The notes under the pieces: generated by a model | What the model saw: only the letters and a program-made list of their open reading frames with translations | Databases searched by the model: none | What the model was told of the DNA's origin: nothing | Source: JANSWP01 sp041941305 | GTDB lineage: Bacteria; Bacteroidota; Bacteroidia; Chitinophagales; Saprospiraceae | Reading direction: 5' to 3' | Length of the DNA: 64,000 nt | Assembly (NCBI GenBank): GCA_041941305.1 | Contig: JBGTQJ010000016.1 | Coordinates: 62,001-126,000 of the forward strand | Position numbers and translations under genes: made by a program | In this document: piece by piece, positions 43,603 to 53,028 of the stretch | Numbering within the stretch: the first letter of the stretch is position 1 | Layout of the letters: every line of letters starts with the position of its first letter

Positions 43603-46041
43603 ATGATCAAAATTGAAGAGGAAACCCAGATTGAGACTTTCGAGCAATCCCAAATTCAAGATAAACCAATTAAGCATGCCGTCATCCTGGCAGCGGGCAA
43701 AAGCCAGCGATTTAGAGAAAAAGGCATGAAAATGCCAAAGGTGTTGTTAAAAGTAGGTGGATTAAGGTTAATGGAGCGCTCTATCTTAACACTAAAGGAA
43801 GCTGGAATAGAGCATTTTTATATTGTTTTAGGTGCTTACAGAGAACAAATAAGAGAAGTAGTTGGTAATATACCCCGTTTGAAAGATTTGGATGTCAACT
43901 TTGTAGAATGTGAAAACTATGAATTGGGAAATGGGGTTTCCTTTGCTGCAGGAGCTGCTCAGGTAAATGAGGCTTTTTTACTCACAATGTGTGATCATAT
44001 TTTCGCACCAGAAACCATAAATCAATTTATTCATAAAGCCCTGGAAGAACCAAACTTACCTGCTTTAGCATGTGATCCTAATTTGGAGGAGGTTTTTGAT
44101 ATGGACGATGCTACAAAAGTGGTATCTAAGGATGGCTTCATTAATCGAATTGGAAAAGAATTAGAGGAATACGATTTAGTAGATACAGGGCTATTTTATT
44201 TCCCTGGAGGTTATGGGCAGGATATTGCAAAAAAAGCTTCTGAAGGAGCGCATTCGGTTAGTAATATCATTCAGCAATTTATTGACGGTGAGGGTGTTCG
44301 ATCACCTGCCCTGGAAAATGCCATGTGGCAGGATGTTGATTATCCAGGGATGAAAAAAGAAGCTGAAAGGAGGTTGATGAAATATATTGAAACCCCAAAT
44401 GATGGCTGGATCGCAAAAAACCTTAATCGGAAAATCTCCACACCTATAAGTCTTTTTTTAGCGCAATATGGAGTAAAACCAAATTGGGTAACCACTTTTG
44501 TTTTATTACTATCACTTTTAGGCGCATTCTTTGCCGGTTCTGGAAATTATGGCTTGATAGTTTTGGGAGCATTTATTTTTCAAATTGCTTCCATTTTAGA
44601 TGGCTGTGACGGCGAAATAGCTCGCTTTACTTATCAAAAATCCAAATTTGGTGCCTGGTATAATCGGCTTACAGGTAATCTTAGGTTTGGTCTGTTTTTT
44701 GGTGCCTTGGGCTTCAGTGCCTACCAAAACAATAATTCAGATATCTATTATTATGGGCTTTTAATCTTTGTTGCACTAGCTGTTTTCACTATTCTGTCTT
44801 CTTCAGTTAAATCTTGGAATAAACCTCCAGAAAAAGTGGAAGCTAGTTTGGGTTCAAAAGATGGATTTTTCACCTTTTGGAGAAAAATTAACAAGCAAGA
44901 TGTTTTTGCTTTTATGGGATTACTGTTTTGTATCGTTTTTCAATATCAAATTGTGTTTTGGCTAGCCTTGATTGGAACTTTTTTGATGGCAATTTCTTCA
45001 ACTACTAATGGAGGAGGAAAAAATAAAGGTGCCCCTCTAAATTGGAAGAAAATAAGCCCTATCCTGTTTTACATTATTGGCTTTGGCATAATAGGGTTCC
45101 TTTTTTATTTCGCTGATTTATCTTCAGTAAAGCAAACAATTTATGAGGTAGGAAGCGCTGCATTCCTTGTTTTTGCAACTGCCATCTTATGGATGACCTT
45201 TGATACATTATCGGCTTATAATCTAATAGGAAAAAAAGTTTCTTTCCCGGATATGTTGTACAATCAGGTGACGGGAAATGGATATAATATATTGATTCCC
45301 TTGGCAGGTCTCGGTGGTGAACCATATAAAATCAAGCATTTGACTCAGTGGGTAGATGTTCATACAGCTACTCAAGTTATGATTCGTGATCGGATGGTTC
45401 ATGCCACTTCAGGAGCCTTGTTTACGGTTGTTTTGGTGTTTTTGACCATTCTTTTTGTTCCATTTAAGGAAGTATATAAAACACCGTTTTTGATTGCTTC
45501 CGGTAGTTTATTTATAGTGGCATGCTTAATTATTTGGGCTACTTTATCGAAAGCACCCACAAAGCTCTCAGGTTTCCTGTTGAAAAAATTAAATTTTATA
45601 AAAGAGATAAAGGAAGATCCGCTTCCAACTTCCAGATACATTTTAAGTTTGTTTTATAAAATGATGAGCCGATTACTGTACATGGTTGAGATCTATGTTA
45701 TTTTCAGAGTACTGGGTTTTACGCCGGAAATTCATGAATTATTGTTAGTAACCACAATGTTGATGTTGAGTGCCTCAATCTTTTTTGTAATGCCCCAGGG
45801 AATAGGGGTCAATGAAATTGGGATTGCAGGAGCACTAACTATGCTTGGTTATGCTGCTCCTGTGGCTTTGACATTTGCGTTGTTGCGAAGAGCCAGAAAC
45901 CTTTTTTGGGGTGTTTTGGGAGTTAGTATTCATCTTGGAAGCACCTTAATTGTAAAATTAGGTTTAGATAAAAAACTGATTGGACTCAATTCAGGAAATT
46001 CTGAAAAAGATCCTCAAATCAATATTAACCGTGCAATTTAA
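43603..46041 (+). CDS. Fused nucleotidyltransferase / CDP-alcohol phosphatidyltransferase / flippase-like membrane protein
   Basis: An 812-residue protein of three modules. Residues about 24-260 are a sugar/inositol-phosphate nucleotidyltransferase (HAVILAAGKSQRFREKG, MPKVLLKVGG, LTMCDH). About 270-440 is a CDP-alcohol phosphatidyltransferase-like membrane domain with signature DGCDGEIAR at 333-341. About 480-800 is a second polytopic part of the UPF0104/lysylphosphatidylglycerol-synthase-TM type (MPQGIGVNEIGIAGALTMLGYAAPV), a family linked to lipid flipping. The first two modules resemble the archaeal IPCT/DIPPS fusion, which makes CDP-inositol and transfers it. In the transferase motif DxxDGxxAR-x8-G-x3-D-x3-D, the last two Asp are Asn354 and Gly358 here, so the transferase reaction may be altered or lost. 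Overall role, possibly inositol-like lipid synthesis and export, is inference. Confidence 0.75.
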   Translation: MIKIEEETQIETFEQSQIQDKPIKHAVILAAGKSQRFREKGMKMPKVLLKVGGLRLMERSILTLKEAGIEHFYIVLGAYREQIREVVGNIPRLKDLDVNFVECENYELGNGVSFAAGAAQVNEAFLLTMCDHIFAPETINQFIHKALEEPNLPALACDPNLEEVFDMDDATKVVSKDGFINRIGKELEEYDLVDTGLFYFPGGYGQDIAKKASEGAHSVSNIIQQFIDGEGVRSPALENAMWQDVDYPGMKKEAERRLMKYIETPNDGWIAKNLNRKISTPISLFLAQYGVKPNWVTTFVLLLSLLGAFFAGSGNYGLIVLGAFIFQIASILDGCDGEIARFTYQKSKFGAWYNRLTGNLRFGLFFGALGFSAYQNNNSDIYYYGLLIFVALAVFTILSSSVKSWNKPPEKVEASLGSKDGFFTFWRKINKQDVFAFMGLLFCIVFQYQIVFWLALIGTFLMAISSTTNGGGKNKGAPLNWKKISPILFYIIGFGIIGFLFYFADLSSVKQTIYEVGSAAFLVFATAILWMTFDTLSAYNLIGKKVSFPDMLYNQVTGNGYNILIPLAGLGGEPYKIKHLTQWVDVHTATQVMIRDRMVHATSGALFTVVLVFLTILFVPFKEVYKTPFLIASGSLFIVACLIIWATLSKAPTKLSGFLLKKLNFIKEIKEDPLPTSRYILSLFYKMMSRLLYMVEIYVIFRVLGFTPEIHELLLVTTMLMLSASIFFVMPQGIGVNEIGIAGALTMLGYAAPVALTFALLRRARNLFWGVLGVSIHLGSTLIVKLGLDKKLIGLNSGNSEKDPQININRAI

Positions 46042-46061
46042 TCTTATACTAGAGTTACTTC

Positions 46062-47834
46062 TCATCCGATAATTAAACTTTCAGGCACCATTATTTTTTT
46101 AGCCCTTAAATACTCCCCTAATGTTTTTGCCTGACCATCATATTTGGAATTCGCAGCAACCCCTTCTCCTAAAAAACCAATAAGGTAAAAGTTTACCCCA
46201 AACAGATTTGGAAAATCATATCTTTTTATTTCAAATTGAGATGTATCTGGTAATAATTCTTTTAACTTTTCAACAGTTAGGAAAGCCCTTAGGAAGGCAT
46301 AGGATTTCTGATTTCTTGCCCATACACCCAAATTTGCATTTCCACCTTTATCACCTGAGCGGGCCGCATAAAGGTTGCCAAGGAAAATTTCCTTTTGAGG
46401 TTCCTCTGCAAATTGATAATTGTAATCATTTTTTGGTATTGCATCTGCTAGAATAGTTTCCTGATTATAATACTCATTGACAAGAATTTCCATTCCTTCA
46501 ATATTTACTTTTTGCTGTAAATACTTTTTTTCAATTAACGATGGAAAGTGAACAATTCTGTTTTTGGCTGCCAAAGGAGGATGCATCCAACATACGCCAG
46601 GAACCATGACCAATGCCAGTTCAACTATTTTTGAAGTAAAATACTTCCCCGCTTTTTGAGGATTTTGATCAATCACCGAAACTCGAAGTTGAGAAAACGC
46701 CTCTTCATTGGAGTTAGGGTTTTCCTTTGCTGTAGGATAATAATTGAATTCAATTTGGTCAAAGACATTTTCCCCTCCTACCTTTTCGAAAATACTTTTT
46801 TCCAGTAATTCTGCTTTCTTTTTATTTTCCAAACCAGCTATGTAAAAGGTCATCGAGTTTTGATATCCACCCTTACAATTGATAGTTACTTTTGAAGAGG
46901 GAGTAGCTGGACTCCCCTTTACCTTTGACATTGATACCTTATCTTTTCCAATTGCTTTTAATTGAATGGTGTCGAAGTGAGAAACAACATCTGGAGTAAT
47001 ATATTCAGGATCGTTTATTTCATACATAAGTTGGGCCGTTACCGTCCCTATATTTATTAGACCACCTGTATTTGGATGTTTTGTGATAATTGAACTACCG
47101 TCCTCAAAAATTTCGGCAATAGGAAAACCTAAATTTTTGTAGGATTTTACTTCTTCAAAAAATGAATAATTCCCACCGCTGGCTTGTCCACCACATTCGA
47201 TTACATGGCCAGCAGCAGCAGCACCTGCCAGAGCATCCCAATTGTTTTTCTCCCAGCCATAAAAAAAAGCAGCTGGACCAATAACAAGTGAAGTATCTGC
47301 AACTCTGCCAGTCAAAACAATATCGGCTTCATGATTTAATGCTTCTACTATTCCCCAACACCCTAAATAGGCATTGGCGGAGAGTGGAGGCATCCCTGAA
47401 TCAAAAAGAGAATTCCCATTATCAAGGTGTTTTAATTTAACACCGGCTTCCTTTAAATTATTCAATTTGGTCATTAAGTCATCACCTTCTATGAAGGCAA
47501 TTTTGGGACGTAATTTTAGTGTTAAAGCTATTTCTCTTAATGCTTTGGCTAGACCACTGGGATTTAAGCCGCCGGCATTTACGACAACTTTTATTTTTTT
47601 GTCCAGGCAAATGCCCATAATGGACTCCATTTGCTTTAAAAAAGTAACAGCATACCCCATTTCAGGATTTTTAACTTTGGCCTTGTGTAATATAGCCATT
47701 GTCAATTCTGCCAAATAATCACCTGTAAGAAAATTGATTGATCCTCCTTCCACCATCTCTTTTGCAGCACTAAACCTGTCACCATAAAATCCACTCATGT
47801 TTGCTATGATAACTTTATTTGTTTGTTCGGGCAT
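46062..47834 (-). CDS. AtuA/DUF1446-family protein with C-terminal AtuA-like domain
   Basis: A 590-residue protein with the DUF1446 core (VIIANMSGFYGDRFSAAKEMVEGGSINFLTGDYLAELTMAIL; later VVNAGGLNPSGLAKAL; CWGIVEALNHEADIVLTGRVADTSLVIGPAAFFYGW) and a C-terminal AtuA-like domain (NLYAARSGDKGGNANLGVWAR). Homologues are encoded with acyclic-terpene utilisation genes in Pseudomonas and with acyl-CoA carboxylases elsewhere; the biochemical role is not established. Here it follows bshC on the same strand with about 45 bp between, and no carboxylase is adjacent, so no terpene pathway can be inferred. Confidence 0.88.
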   Translation of the reverse strand: MPEQTNKVIIANMSGFYGDRFSAAKEMVEGGSINFLTGDYLAELTMAILHKAKVKNPEMGYAVTFLKQMESIMGICLDKKIKVVVNAGGLNPSGLAKALREIALTLKLRPKIAFIEGDDLMTKLNNLKEAGVKLKHLDNGNSLFDSGMPPLSANAYLGCWGIVEALNHEADIVLTGRVADTSLVIGPAAFFYGWEKNNWDALAGAAAAGHVIECGGQASGGNYSFFEEVKSYKNLGFPIAEIFEDGSSIITKHPNTGGLINIGTVTAQLMYEINDPEYITPDVVSHFDTIQLKAIGKDKVSMSKVKGSPATPSSKVTINCKGGYQNSMTFYIAGLENKKKAELLEKSIFEKVGGENVFDQIEFNYYPTAKENPNSNEEAFSQLRVSVIDQNPQKAGKYFTSKIVELALVMVPGVCWMHPPLAAKNRIVHFPSLIEKKYLQQKVNIEGMEILVNEYYNQETILADAIPKNDYNYQFAEEPQKEIFLGNLYAARSGDKGGNANLGVWARNQKSYAFLRAFLTVEKLKELLPDTSQFEIKRYDFPNLFGVNFYLIGFLGEGVAANSKYDGQAKTLGEYLRAKKIMVPESLIIG

Positions 47835-47879
47835 AGATGAGATGATTTACCAAAGGAGGATGGTTTTCTACTAGTTAAT

Positions 47880-49475
47880 TTAGTCATTATCCAGAATTAC
47901 AACAAACCCTTTTTCCAATGGATGCAAATTACTTTTTAAAACCTCAAAGAAGGTGTCTCCATATTTAATATAGTATTGGATAAAGTTTTCTTTTCTTTCG
48001 GTTAGACCGTTTTTAGGAAACAATTTCTCTTTTAAATTTCGAATTTGGTTAATGGATACATCAAATCGTTGTTTTTCGACTTTCATTAATCGCCTTTCCA
48101 ATTGTTCCAGGCTTTTATTTTGTTTGGCATGTTCAGCTAATACAGTTTTGACTAAAGTAGCATCTATTTTTTTTGTCTTTTCTGCAATTCCTTCAAAAAG
48201 CAACTTTAGATTTTCTTTTTCAACACTTAAACTGAGTTCCCCTTCACTGTTTACCTTCACATAATCTTTGATGAGGGATTCAATATCACCTGCCAATTCA
48301 GGAAGACTTATTTTGAATTTGTTTAACTTTTTTAGTGCTCCTTTGTCTATCCACATAGCTGAATTTCTTCTTATCAACATTGGAAAGTTAATTCCAAAAT
48401 GTTCAAATTGAGCCTTTCTTTCCAACCAATATGCAATTTCTCCCCCACCACCAATATAGGCTAGATTTGGTAAAATGGATTCCTGGTAAATAGGACGCAT
48501 AATTACATTTGGACTGAATCTCTCTGGGTGGTTTTCAATTTCGTTCTCCATTTCGGCTTTTGAAAAAGTAAAATCTGAATTTAGCACCTTAAAAACCTCG
48601 TCTTCAAAAATAATTCTTTCCCTAAGCTGGTCCCTTAAATAAAAAAAGTTGATTTCTCGTGGAGCAGCCTGTGCGCTGATACCCACTTGTTCTAATTCAC
48701 TGATCGTTTGATTGACGACAGGAAAAGAGGACTGGTAAATTATTTCTGTTTTAATATAGGGGATAAAATGCTTTTTGAGCCTTGGATGGTTCATGTTCAA
48801 AATGACCAGGCCCTCATCTTTAAAAAGTTCCTGAGTTAATTCAATAATCGAATTGGAATAAATATCATGTTTTGTGTGAGTTTGCTCAATAATTGACAGG
48901 ATGTTTTTGGCATTCTCAGACGTTCCAATTATTTCCCTTAAATTATCGAGTACTGGTTGTATTGTATGAGTCTTCATCATTCCTACGGCTCCCTTTTCGT
49001 CGCTTTCCCAGGTCAGGGTTTTATTAAATATTTGAAAATGATTCACTTCTTCAAAATCGTGGTCTTCGCCCCCAGTAATAAAAACAGGAACAAACTGATA
49101 AGATGGATAACTTTCCGACAGGGTTTTCGCCAAGTTAATGGTAGAAATAATTTTAAAGATATAGTACAAAGGACCTGTAAATAGACTGGGTTGATGAGCA
49201 GTAATAAGCGTGAATGTATTTGTCTCTGATAGCAGGTCAATATTGTCTTGTACCTTTTTAGAAATATTAATAGATATATATTGCTCCTTCAAAACTTCAA
49301 CCAGCAATTTCCTTGGGGAATTATCTTGTTTTTTATCATTAATTACATCTTGAAAGGATTGGATATTTGCCGGATACTTAAAAAATGGTTTTAGTGCCGG
49401 ATCCTCATTATAGTAAGCGATGTCTTTTTTGGAAAACTGAGGAATTTTTTCAAAAGGGATTTTTATGATCTCCAT
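47880..49475 (-). CDS. bshC: Bacillithiol biosynthesis cysteine-adding enzyme
   Basis: Start set at ATG 49475 (MEIIKIPFEKIPQFSKKD), giving 531 residues, the usual BshC size; the frame is open to 49520. TAHQPSLFTGPLYYIFKIISTINLAKTLSESYP (about residue 98-130) and VFITGGEDHDFEEVNHF (about 135-151) are diagnostic of BshC. The later RRNSAMWIDKG and the heptad-rich helix (SLEQLERRLMKVEKQRFDVSINQIRNLKEKLF, about 455-490) match the C-terminal coiled coil. It adds cysteine to GlcN-malate to form bacillithiol, the low-molecular-weight thiol of many Bacteroidota. bshA and bshB are not in the window. Confidence 0.93.
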   Translation of the reverse strand: MEIIKIPFEKIPQFSKKDIAYYNEDPALKPFFKYPANIQSFQDVINDKKQDNSPRKLLVEVLKEQYISINISKKVQDNIDLLSETNTFTLITAHQPSLFTGPLYYIFKIISTINLAKTLSESYPSYQFVPVFITGGEDHDFEEVNHFQIFNKTLTWESDEKGAVGMMKTHTIQPVLDNLREIIGTSENAKNILSIIEQTHTKHDIYSNSIIELTQELFKDEGLVILNMNHPRLKKHFIPYIKTEIIYQSSFPVVNQTISELEQVGISAQAAPREINFFYLRDQLRERIIFEDEVFKVLNSDFTFSKAEMENEIENHPERFSPNVIMRPIYQESILPNLAYIGGGGEIAYWLERKAQFEHFGINFPMLIRRNSAMWIDKGALKKLNKFKISLPELAGDIESLIKDYVKVNSEGELSLSVEKENLKLLFEGIAEKTKKIDATLVKTVLAEHAKQNKSLEQLERRLMKVEKQRFDVSINQIRNLKEKLFPKNGLTERKENFIQYYIKYGDTFFEVLKSNLHPLEKGFVVILDND

Positions 49476-49558
49476 TTGTGTTTTGTCTCTTTTTATGGAA
49501 AATGAGTTGTAATTACCCAAGTTTTTAGAAAGATTTTTTTCTCTATTTTTGGCGACCG

Positions 49559-49566
49559 CAAAAGTA
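49559..49566 (-). promoter_or_regulatory. Putative -7 promoter box for bshC-atuA
   Basis: Minus-strand TACTTTTG, a match to TAnnTTTG, 83 bp before the bshC ATG. No -33 element at normal spacing was clear. Confidence 0.4.
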
Positions 49567-49708
49567 GTTTATGATACTTGGTTTTGGGGACAATTGTTGC
49601 CAAAAAATTATGAACATTCTTGACTACTTATAGTTTATTGGTATTTCCTTTAATTTTTAAATAAAAGAACCTAAGCAGACATTTTGACACAATTATTAAA
49701 AAAAAAAT

Positions 49709-51196
49709 ATGAAAAAATACATCCTTGCACTTGACCAGGGAACGACAAGTTCCAGAGCCATCATTTTTGACAAAAAAAGTAACATCGTAGCAGTAGAACA
49801 ACAAGAGTTCACACAGATTTACCCCAAACCAGGGTGGGTAGAGCACGATGCCAATGAAATTTGGGAAACTCAAATAAAAGTAGCGAGAGATGTTTTAACA
49901 AAGAATAATATTTCTCCTGATGAGATTGCCTCAATTGGGATTACAAATCAACGGGAAACGACTTTAATTTGGGATAAAAATACAGGTAAACCTATCCACA
50001 ATGCTATTGTATGGCAGGATAGACGTACCGCATCGATCTGTGATGAGTTGAAAGCTAATGGCGAAGAGGCCTACGTTAGACAAAATACAGGTTTGGTTAT
50101 CGATGCCTATTTTTCTGGAACAAAGGTAAAGTGGTTGTTGGACAATGTTCCAGGCGCTAGAGATAAAGCAAAAAATGGAGCATTGCTTTTTGGTACAATA
50201 GATTCCTGGTTGGTTTGGAAATTAACCGGAGGTCAAGTGCACATTACAGATTATTCTAATGCATCCAGGACTTTACTATTTAATATCAGAAGCCTTGAAT
50301 GGGATGGTCACATGCTGGAAACGCTTAATGTTCCTGAACAAATACTACCTATAGTTAAAGCTTCAAGTGAAATTTATGGAAATAGTGAAGCCCATCTTTT
50401 TGGTGCAGCAATTCCTATTGCCGGAATTGCTGGTGACCAACAAGCGGCCTTATTTGGACAGGCATGCCACAAAAAAGGAATGGCGAAAAACACTTATGGA
50501 ACTGGGTGCTTTATGTTAATGAATACTGGAAAAGATGCAATAGCATCAGAGTCAGGTTTACTTACTACCATTGCATGGGGTTTGAATAATGAAGTATATT
50601 ACGCACTTGAAGGTAGTGTATTTATTGCAGGTGCAGCCATTCAATGGCTGCGTGATGGCTTGAAAATAATAGATTCTGCTCCTGATTCAGAGGTATTTGC
50701 TTCAAAAGTGGATGGAACAGATGGCGTATACGTAGTACCCGCATTTGCTGGTCTTGGAGCTCCTTATTGGGATATGTATGCTCGTGGAGCAATATTCGGA
50801 TTGACAAGAGGGACTACCAAGGAGCATTTTATTCGGGCAACCTTGGAATCATTGGCTTATCAAACCAAAGACGTTCTATCTGCAATGGAAAAAGATTCAG
50901 GTGTATCATTGAGTTCCTTGAGAGTTGACGGTGGAGCATGTGCTAATAACTTGTTGATGCAATTTCAGTCAGATATTTTGGGTGCTAATGTCGAAAGACC
51001 GAATATCATAGAAACAACTGCTTTGGGAGCGGCATATTTGGCAGGTTTAGCTGTAGGGTTTTGGAAATTGGAAGAAATTAGCCAAAGTTGGCAACTAGAA
51101 ACTACTTTTTCACCCACAATGAGTGATGAAAATAGGGATCAGCTGTATTCCGGATGGCAAAAAGCTGTCAAAAGAACGATGGGTTGGGATAAGTAA
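49709..51196 (+). CDS. glpK: Glycerol kinase
   Basis: A 495-residue FGGY-family kinase with the ATP-binding ILALDQGTTSSRAIIFD (about residue 4-20), ITNQRETT and WQDRRTA (about 79-106), the FGGY signatures, and GLTRGTTKEHFIRATLESLAYQT. This set is specific for glycerol kinase rather than xylulokinase. It phosphorylates glycerol to glycerol-3-phosphate, for catabolism or for phospholipid backbones. No glpF or glpD is adjacent in the window. Single-gene context. Confidence 0.95.
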   Translation: MKKYILALDQGTTSSRAIIFDKKSNIVAVEQQEFTQIYPKPGWVEHDANEIWETQIKVARDVLTKNNISPDEIASIGITNQRETTLIWDKNTGKPIHNAIVWQDRRTASICDELKANGEEAYVRQNTGLVIDAYFSGTKVKWLLDNVPGARDKAKNGALLFGTIDSWLVWKLTGGQVHITDYSNASRTLLFNIRSLEWDGHMLETLNVPEQILPIVKASSEIYGNSEAHLFGAAIPIAGIAGDQQAALFGQACHKKGMAKNTYGTGCFMLMNTGKDAIASESGLLTTIAWGLNNEVYYALEGSVFIAGAAIQWLRDGLKIIDSAPDSEVFASKVDGTDGVYVVPAFAGLGAPYWDMYARGAIFGLTRGTTKEHFIRATLESLAYQTKDVLSAMEKDSGVSLSSLRVDGGACANNLLMQFQSDILGANVERPNIIETTALGAAYLAGLAVGFWKLEEISQSWQLETTFSPTMSDENRDQLYSGWQKAVKRTMGWDK

Positions 51197-51284
51197 TTTT
51201 GATGGATGAAATAATCAAAAAAAAATCAACTGCTTTCAGAAACTAATTTTGGCAAATTTTGCTTTTTGATTCTAAAATTTTAAA

Positions 51285-52250
51285 ATGGATTCCGATAAAC
51301 TGACTCGCATTCAAAGGGAATTAGGCATCCCTGATTTACTGGAACAGCTGGTTCAAAAATTATCGCCTACTGACAGACAATCTTTAATGCTGGAGTTTTA
51401 CAATCGATGTGCTGAAAAAGTTGAATTAAGGCATATTTTTAGAAACTATCTATCCAATCGTTTTGTAAAACCAGCCACATCCAATCCATTAACTTTATCA
51501 ATATTTGATCAAATTGCTTTTGAAAATGCTATAAAATTCAATTTTCGACCCATTGGTTTGTCTCCTTTAGCGCCGCTTGGCACTTGTTCAAAAATGGCAA
51601 CTGTCCATCAAAATAAAATAGTTTCAACCATTCGAAACTCTGAAGTGCTTTCCGACACCACAAATGTACTTGCACTGGAGGCTTCCAAAAGAAGAGCTAC
51701 TATTTTGAAGGAAAAAACTAAATCAAATAAAAAGGTAAAATTGTGTACAAGTCATCGCGTAGTTCGAGCTCAGGGTTTAGCAGACCCAAAACATTTTGCT
51801 CATTTTAATCTGTTTTCTTTGGTAACTGCAGGGAAGGATGTGGGCAATATGGTCTTTGAGGTTGAAAGTTTGAAGGAACAATTATGGTTTTATTTGGCTC
51901 TAATAAATCAACTTTCTGATTTTCAGTTCTTTAAAGTGGAAATTAAGGTGACAGTTCTGAAAAACAGAAGTTTAAAAAGCAAAATAAAAGAACATATTTT
52001 TCTACCACTAAAATCCAGATTTTCAGCAGTAGAATTTTTGTTTGATGATGTTAGAGAAGCTGGAAGAGGATATTACCAATCTATTTGCTTTAATATTGAG
52101 ATGGAAAATGTTGATGGGCTAAAAATTAGTTTGGGAGATGGTGGGTTTACAGATTGGACCCAAAAAATCATAAACAATAATAAAGAGAGATTTTTAATAA
52201 GTGGATTTGGTAGCGAATTGGCTTGTATACATTTTAGAAAAGAAGCATAA
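51285..52250 (+). CDS. Conserved hypothetical protein, unrecognised family
   Basis: A 321-residue soluble protein without signal peptide or membrane helix. Distinctive segments are SPLAPLGTCSKMATVHQNKIV, TIRNSEVLSDTTNVLALEASKRRA (about residue 94-145), LCTSHRVVRAQGL, and near the C-terminus GDGGFTDWTQK and SGFGSELACIHF. The Arg- and Gly-containing blocks faintly recall the ATP site of class II tRNA-synthetase-like proteins, but this is speculative. I assign no function. It lies between glpK (89 bp) and rpsO (178 bp) on the same strand; a TAATTTTG at 51244-51251 could be its -7 box. Confidence 0.55.
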   Translation: MDSDKLTRIQRELGIPDLLEQLVQKLSPTDRQSLMLEFYNRCAEKVELRHIFRNYLSNRFVKPATSNPLTLSIFDQIAFENAIKFNFRPIGLSPLAPLGTCSKMATVHQNKIVSTIRNSEVLSDTTNVLALEASKRRATILKEKTKSNKKVKLCTSHRVVRAQGLADPKHFAHFNLFSLVTAGKDVGNMVFEVESLKEQLWFYLALINQLSDFQFFKVEIKVTVLKNRSLKSKIKEHIFLPLKSRFSAVEFLFDDVREAGRGYYQSICFNIEMENVDGLKISLGDGGFTDWTQKIINNNKERFLISGFGSELACIHFRKEA

Positions 52251-52288
52251 AACTTTCCACACTATATTTACTATTTCCTGATTTTGAT

Positions 52289-52296
52289 TACCTTTG
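52289..52296 (+). promoter_or_regulatory. Putative -7 promoter box for rpsO
   Basis: TACCTTTG followed by CGCCGC, nearly the same sequence context as the box before rpsP (TACCTTTGCGCGC). It lies 132 bp upstream of rpsO. The -33 element is not obvious. Confidence 0.5.
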
Positions 52297-52428
52297 CGCC
52301 GCTGTAACTGATTTTTGTAATCACTAACGGTAATTTGAAACAAGGATCTAAGATGCATTCTTCAATTTAATGAATAGAGGTTGCAGCAAATAGGCATGTT
52401 AGACTGAGTTTCGCATTTTTGACATTCA

Positions 52429-52704
52429 ATGGCAGTTTATCTTTCAAAAGAAAAAATTCAAGAAATTTTCAAAGAGTATGGTGGAGGAGAAAATAACACC
52501 GGCTCAATTGAAGGACAAGTAGCATTATTTACTTATCGAATTCAAAGCTTGTCAGACCATCTTAGAGAAAATAAAAAAGATCATTCTTGCCGCCGAACCC
52601 TACTTACTCTGGTAGGTAAAAGAAAGCGGTTATTACGTTATCTAGGAAAGAAAGATATAGTAAAATACCGTGAACTTGTTAAGAAATTGGGTATTCGCGG
52701 GTAA
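52429..52704 (+). CDS. rpsO: 30S ribosomal protein S15
   Basis: A 91-residue S15 with the conserved GSIEGQVALFTYRIQSLSDHLRENKKDHSCRRTLLTLVGKRKRLLRYL core that binds 16S rRNA near the central three-way junction. It precedes pnp, the widespread rpsO-pnp order. An rpsO terminator hairpin and a 324-bp spacer separate them, so the two need not share all transcripts. A 130-nt leader follows the promoter box. Confidence 0.97.
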   Translation: MAVYLSKEKIQEIFKEYGGGENNTGSIEGQVALFTYRIQSLSDHLRENKKDHSCRRTLLTLVGKRKRLLRYLGKKDIVKYRELVKKLGIRG

Positions 52705-53028
52705 AAATGATGGAAAAGTGTTTCCGGATTCGGGGACACTTTTTCATTTTTCACCACTGGAGAGTGGTAGATTGAACCAAGTTAACTGTTTGAAAACAAT
52801 TGAAAAACTAAAGAGAATCAAAGATTAAATACAATCCTCCATTCTAGTTCAATATACTCTCCCGAAATGCTTGCTACATAATTAATAAATCCAGAGGTCA
52901 ATATCATTTGAGCAAGTGTCTCCAACCACAATACTAAATTGGCATTACAAAACGAAGCAATTTAAAATAATATCCTCTGGTGCGATAACTTTTAAGAATT
53001 AAGAAACACCAAAAATTAATTTATCAAA
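52705..53028. other. Spacer between rpsO and pnp
   Basis: Besides the rpsO terminator, the 324-bp spacer holds a small hairpin ACCACT-GGAG-AGTGGT (52753-52768) and AT-rich sequence with no coding frame. In other bacteria pnp mRNA leaders are folded targets of RNase III and PNPase autoregulation; here that is only a possibility. Confidence 0.45.
52714..52746 (+). terminator. Terminator after rpsO
   Basis: Stem AAAAGTGTTTCCG (52714-52726) / CGGGGACACTTTT (52731-52743), 13 pairs including two G-T, GATT loop, followed by T's. Confidence 0.8.
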
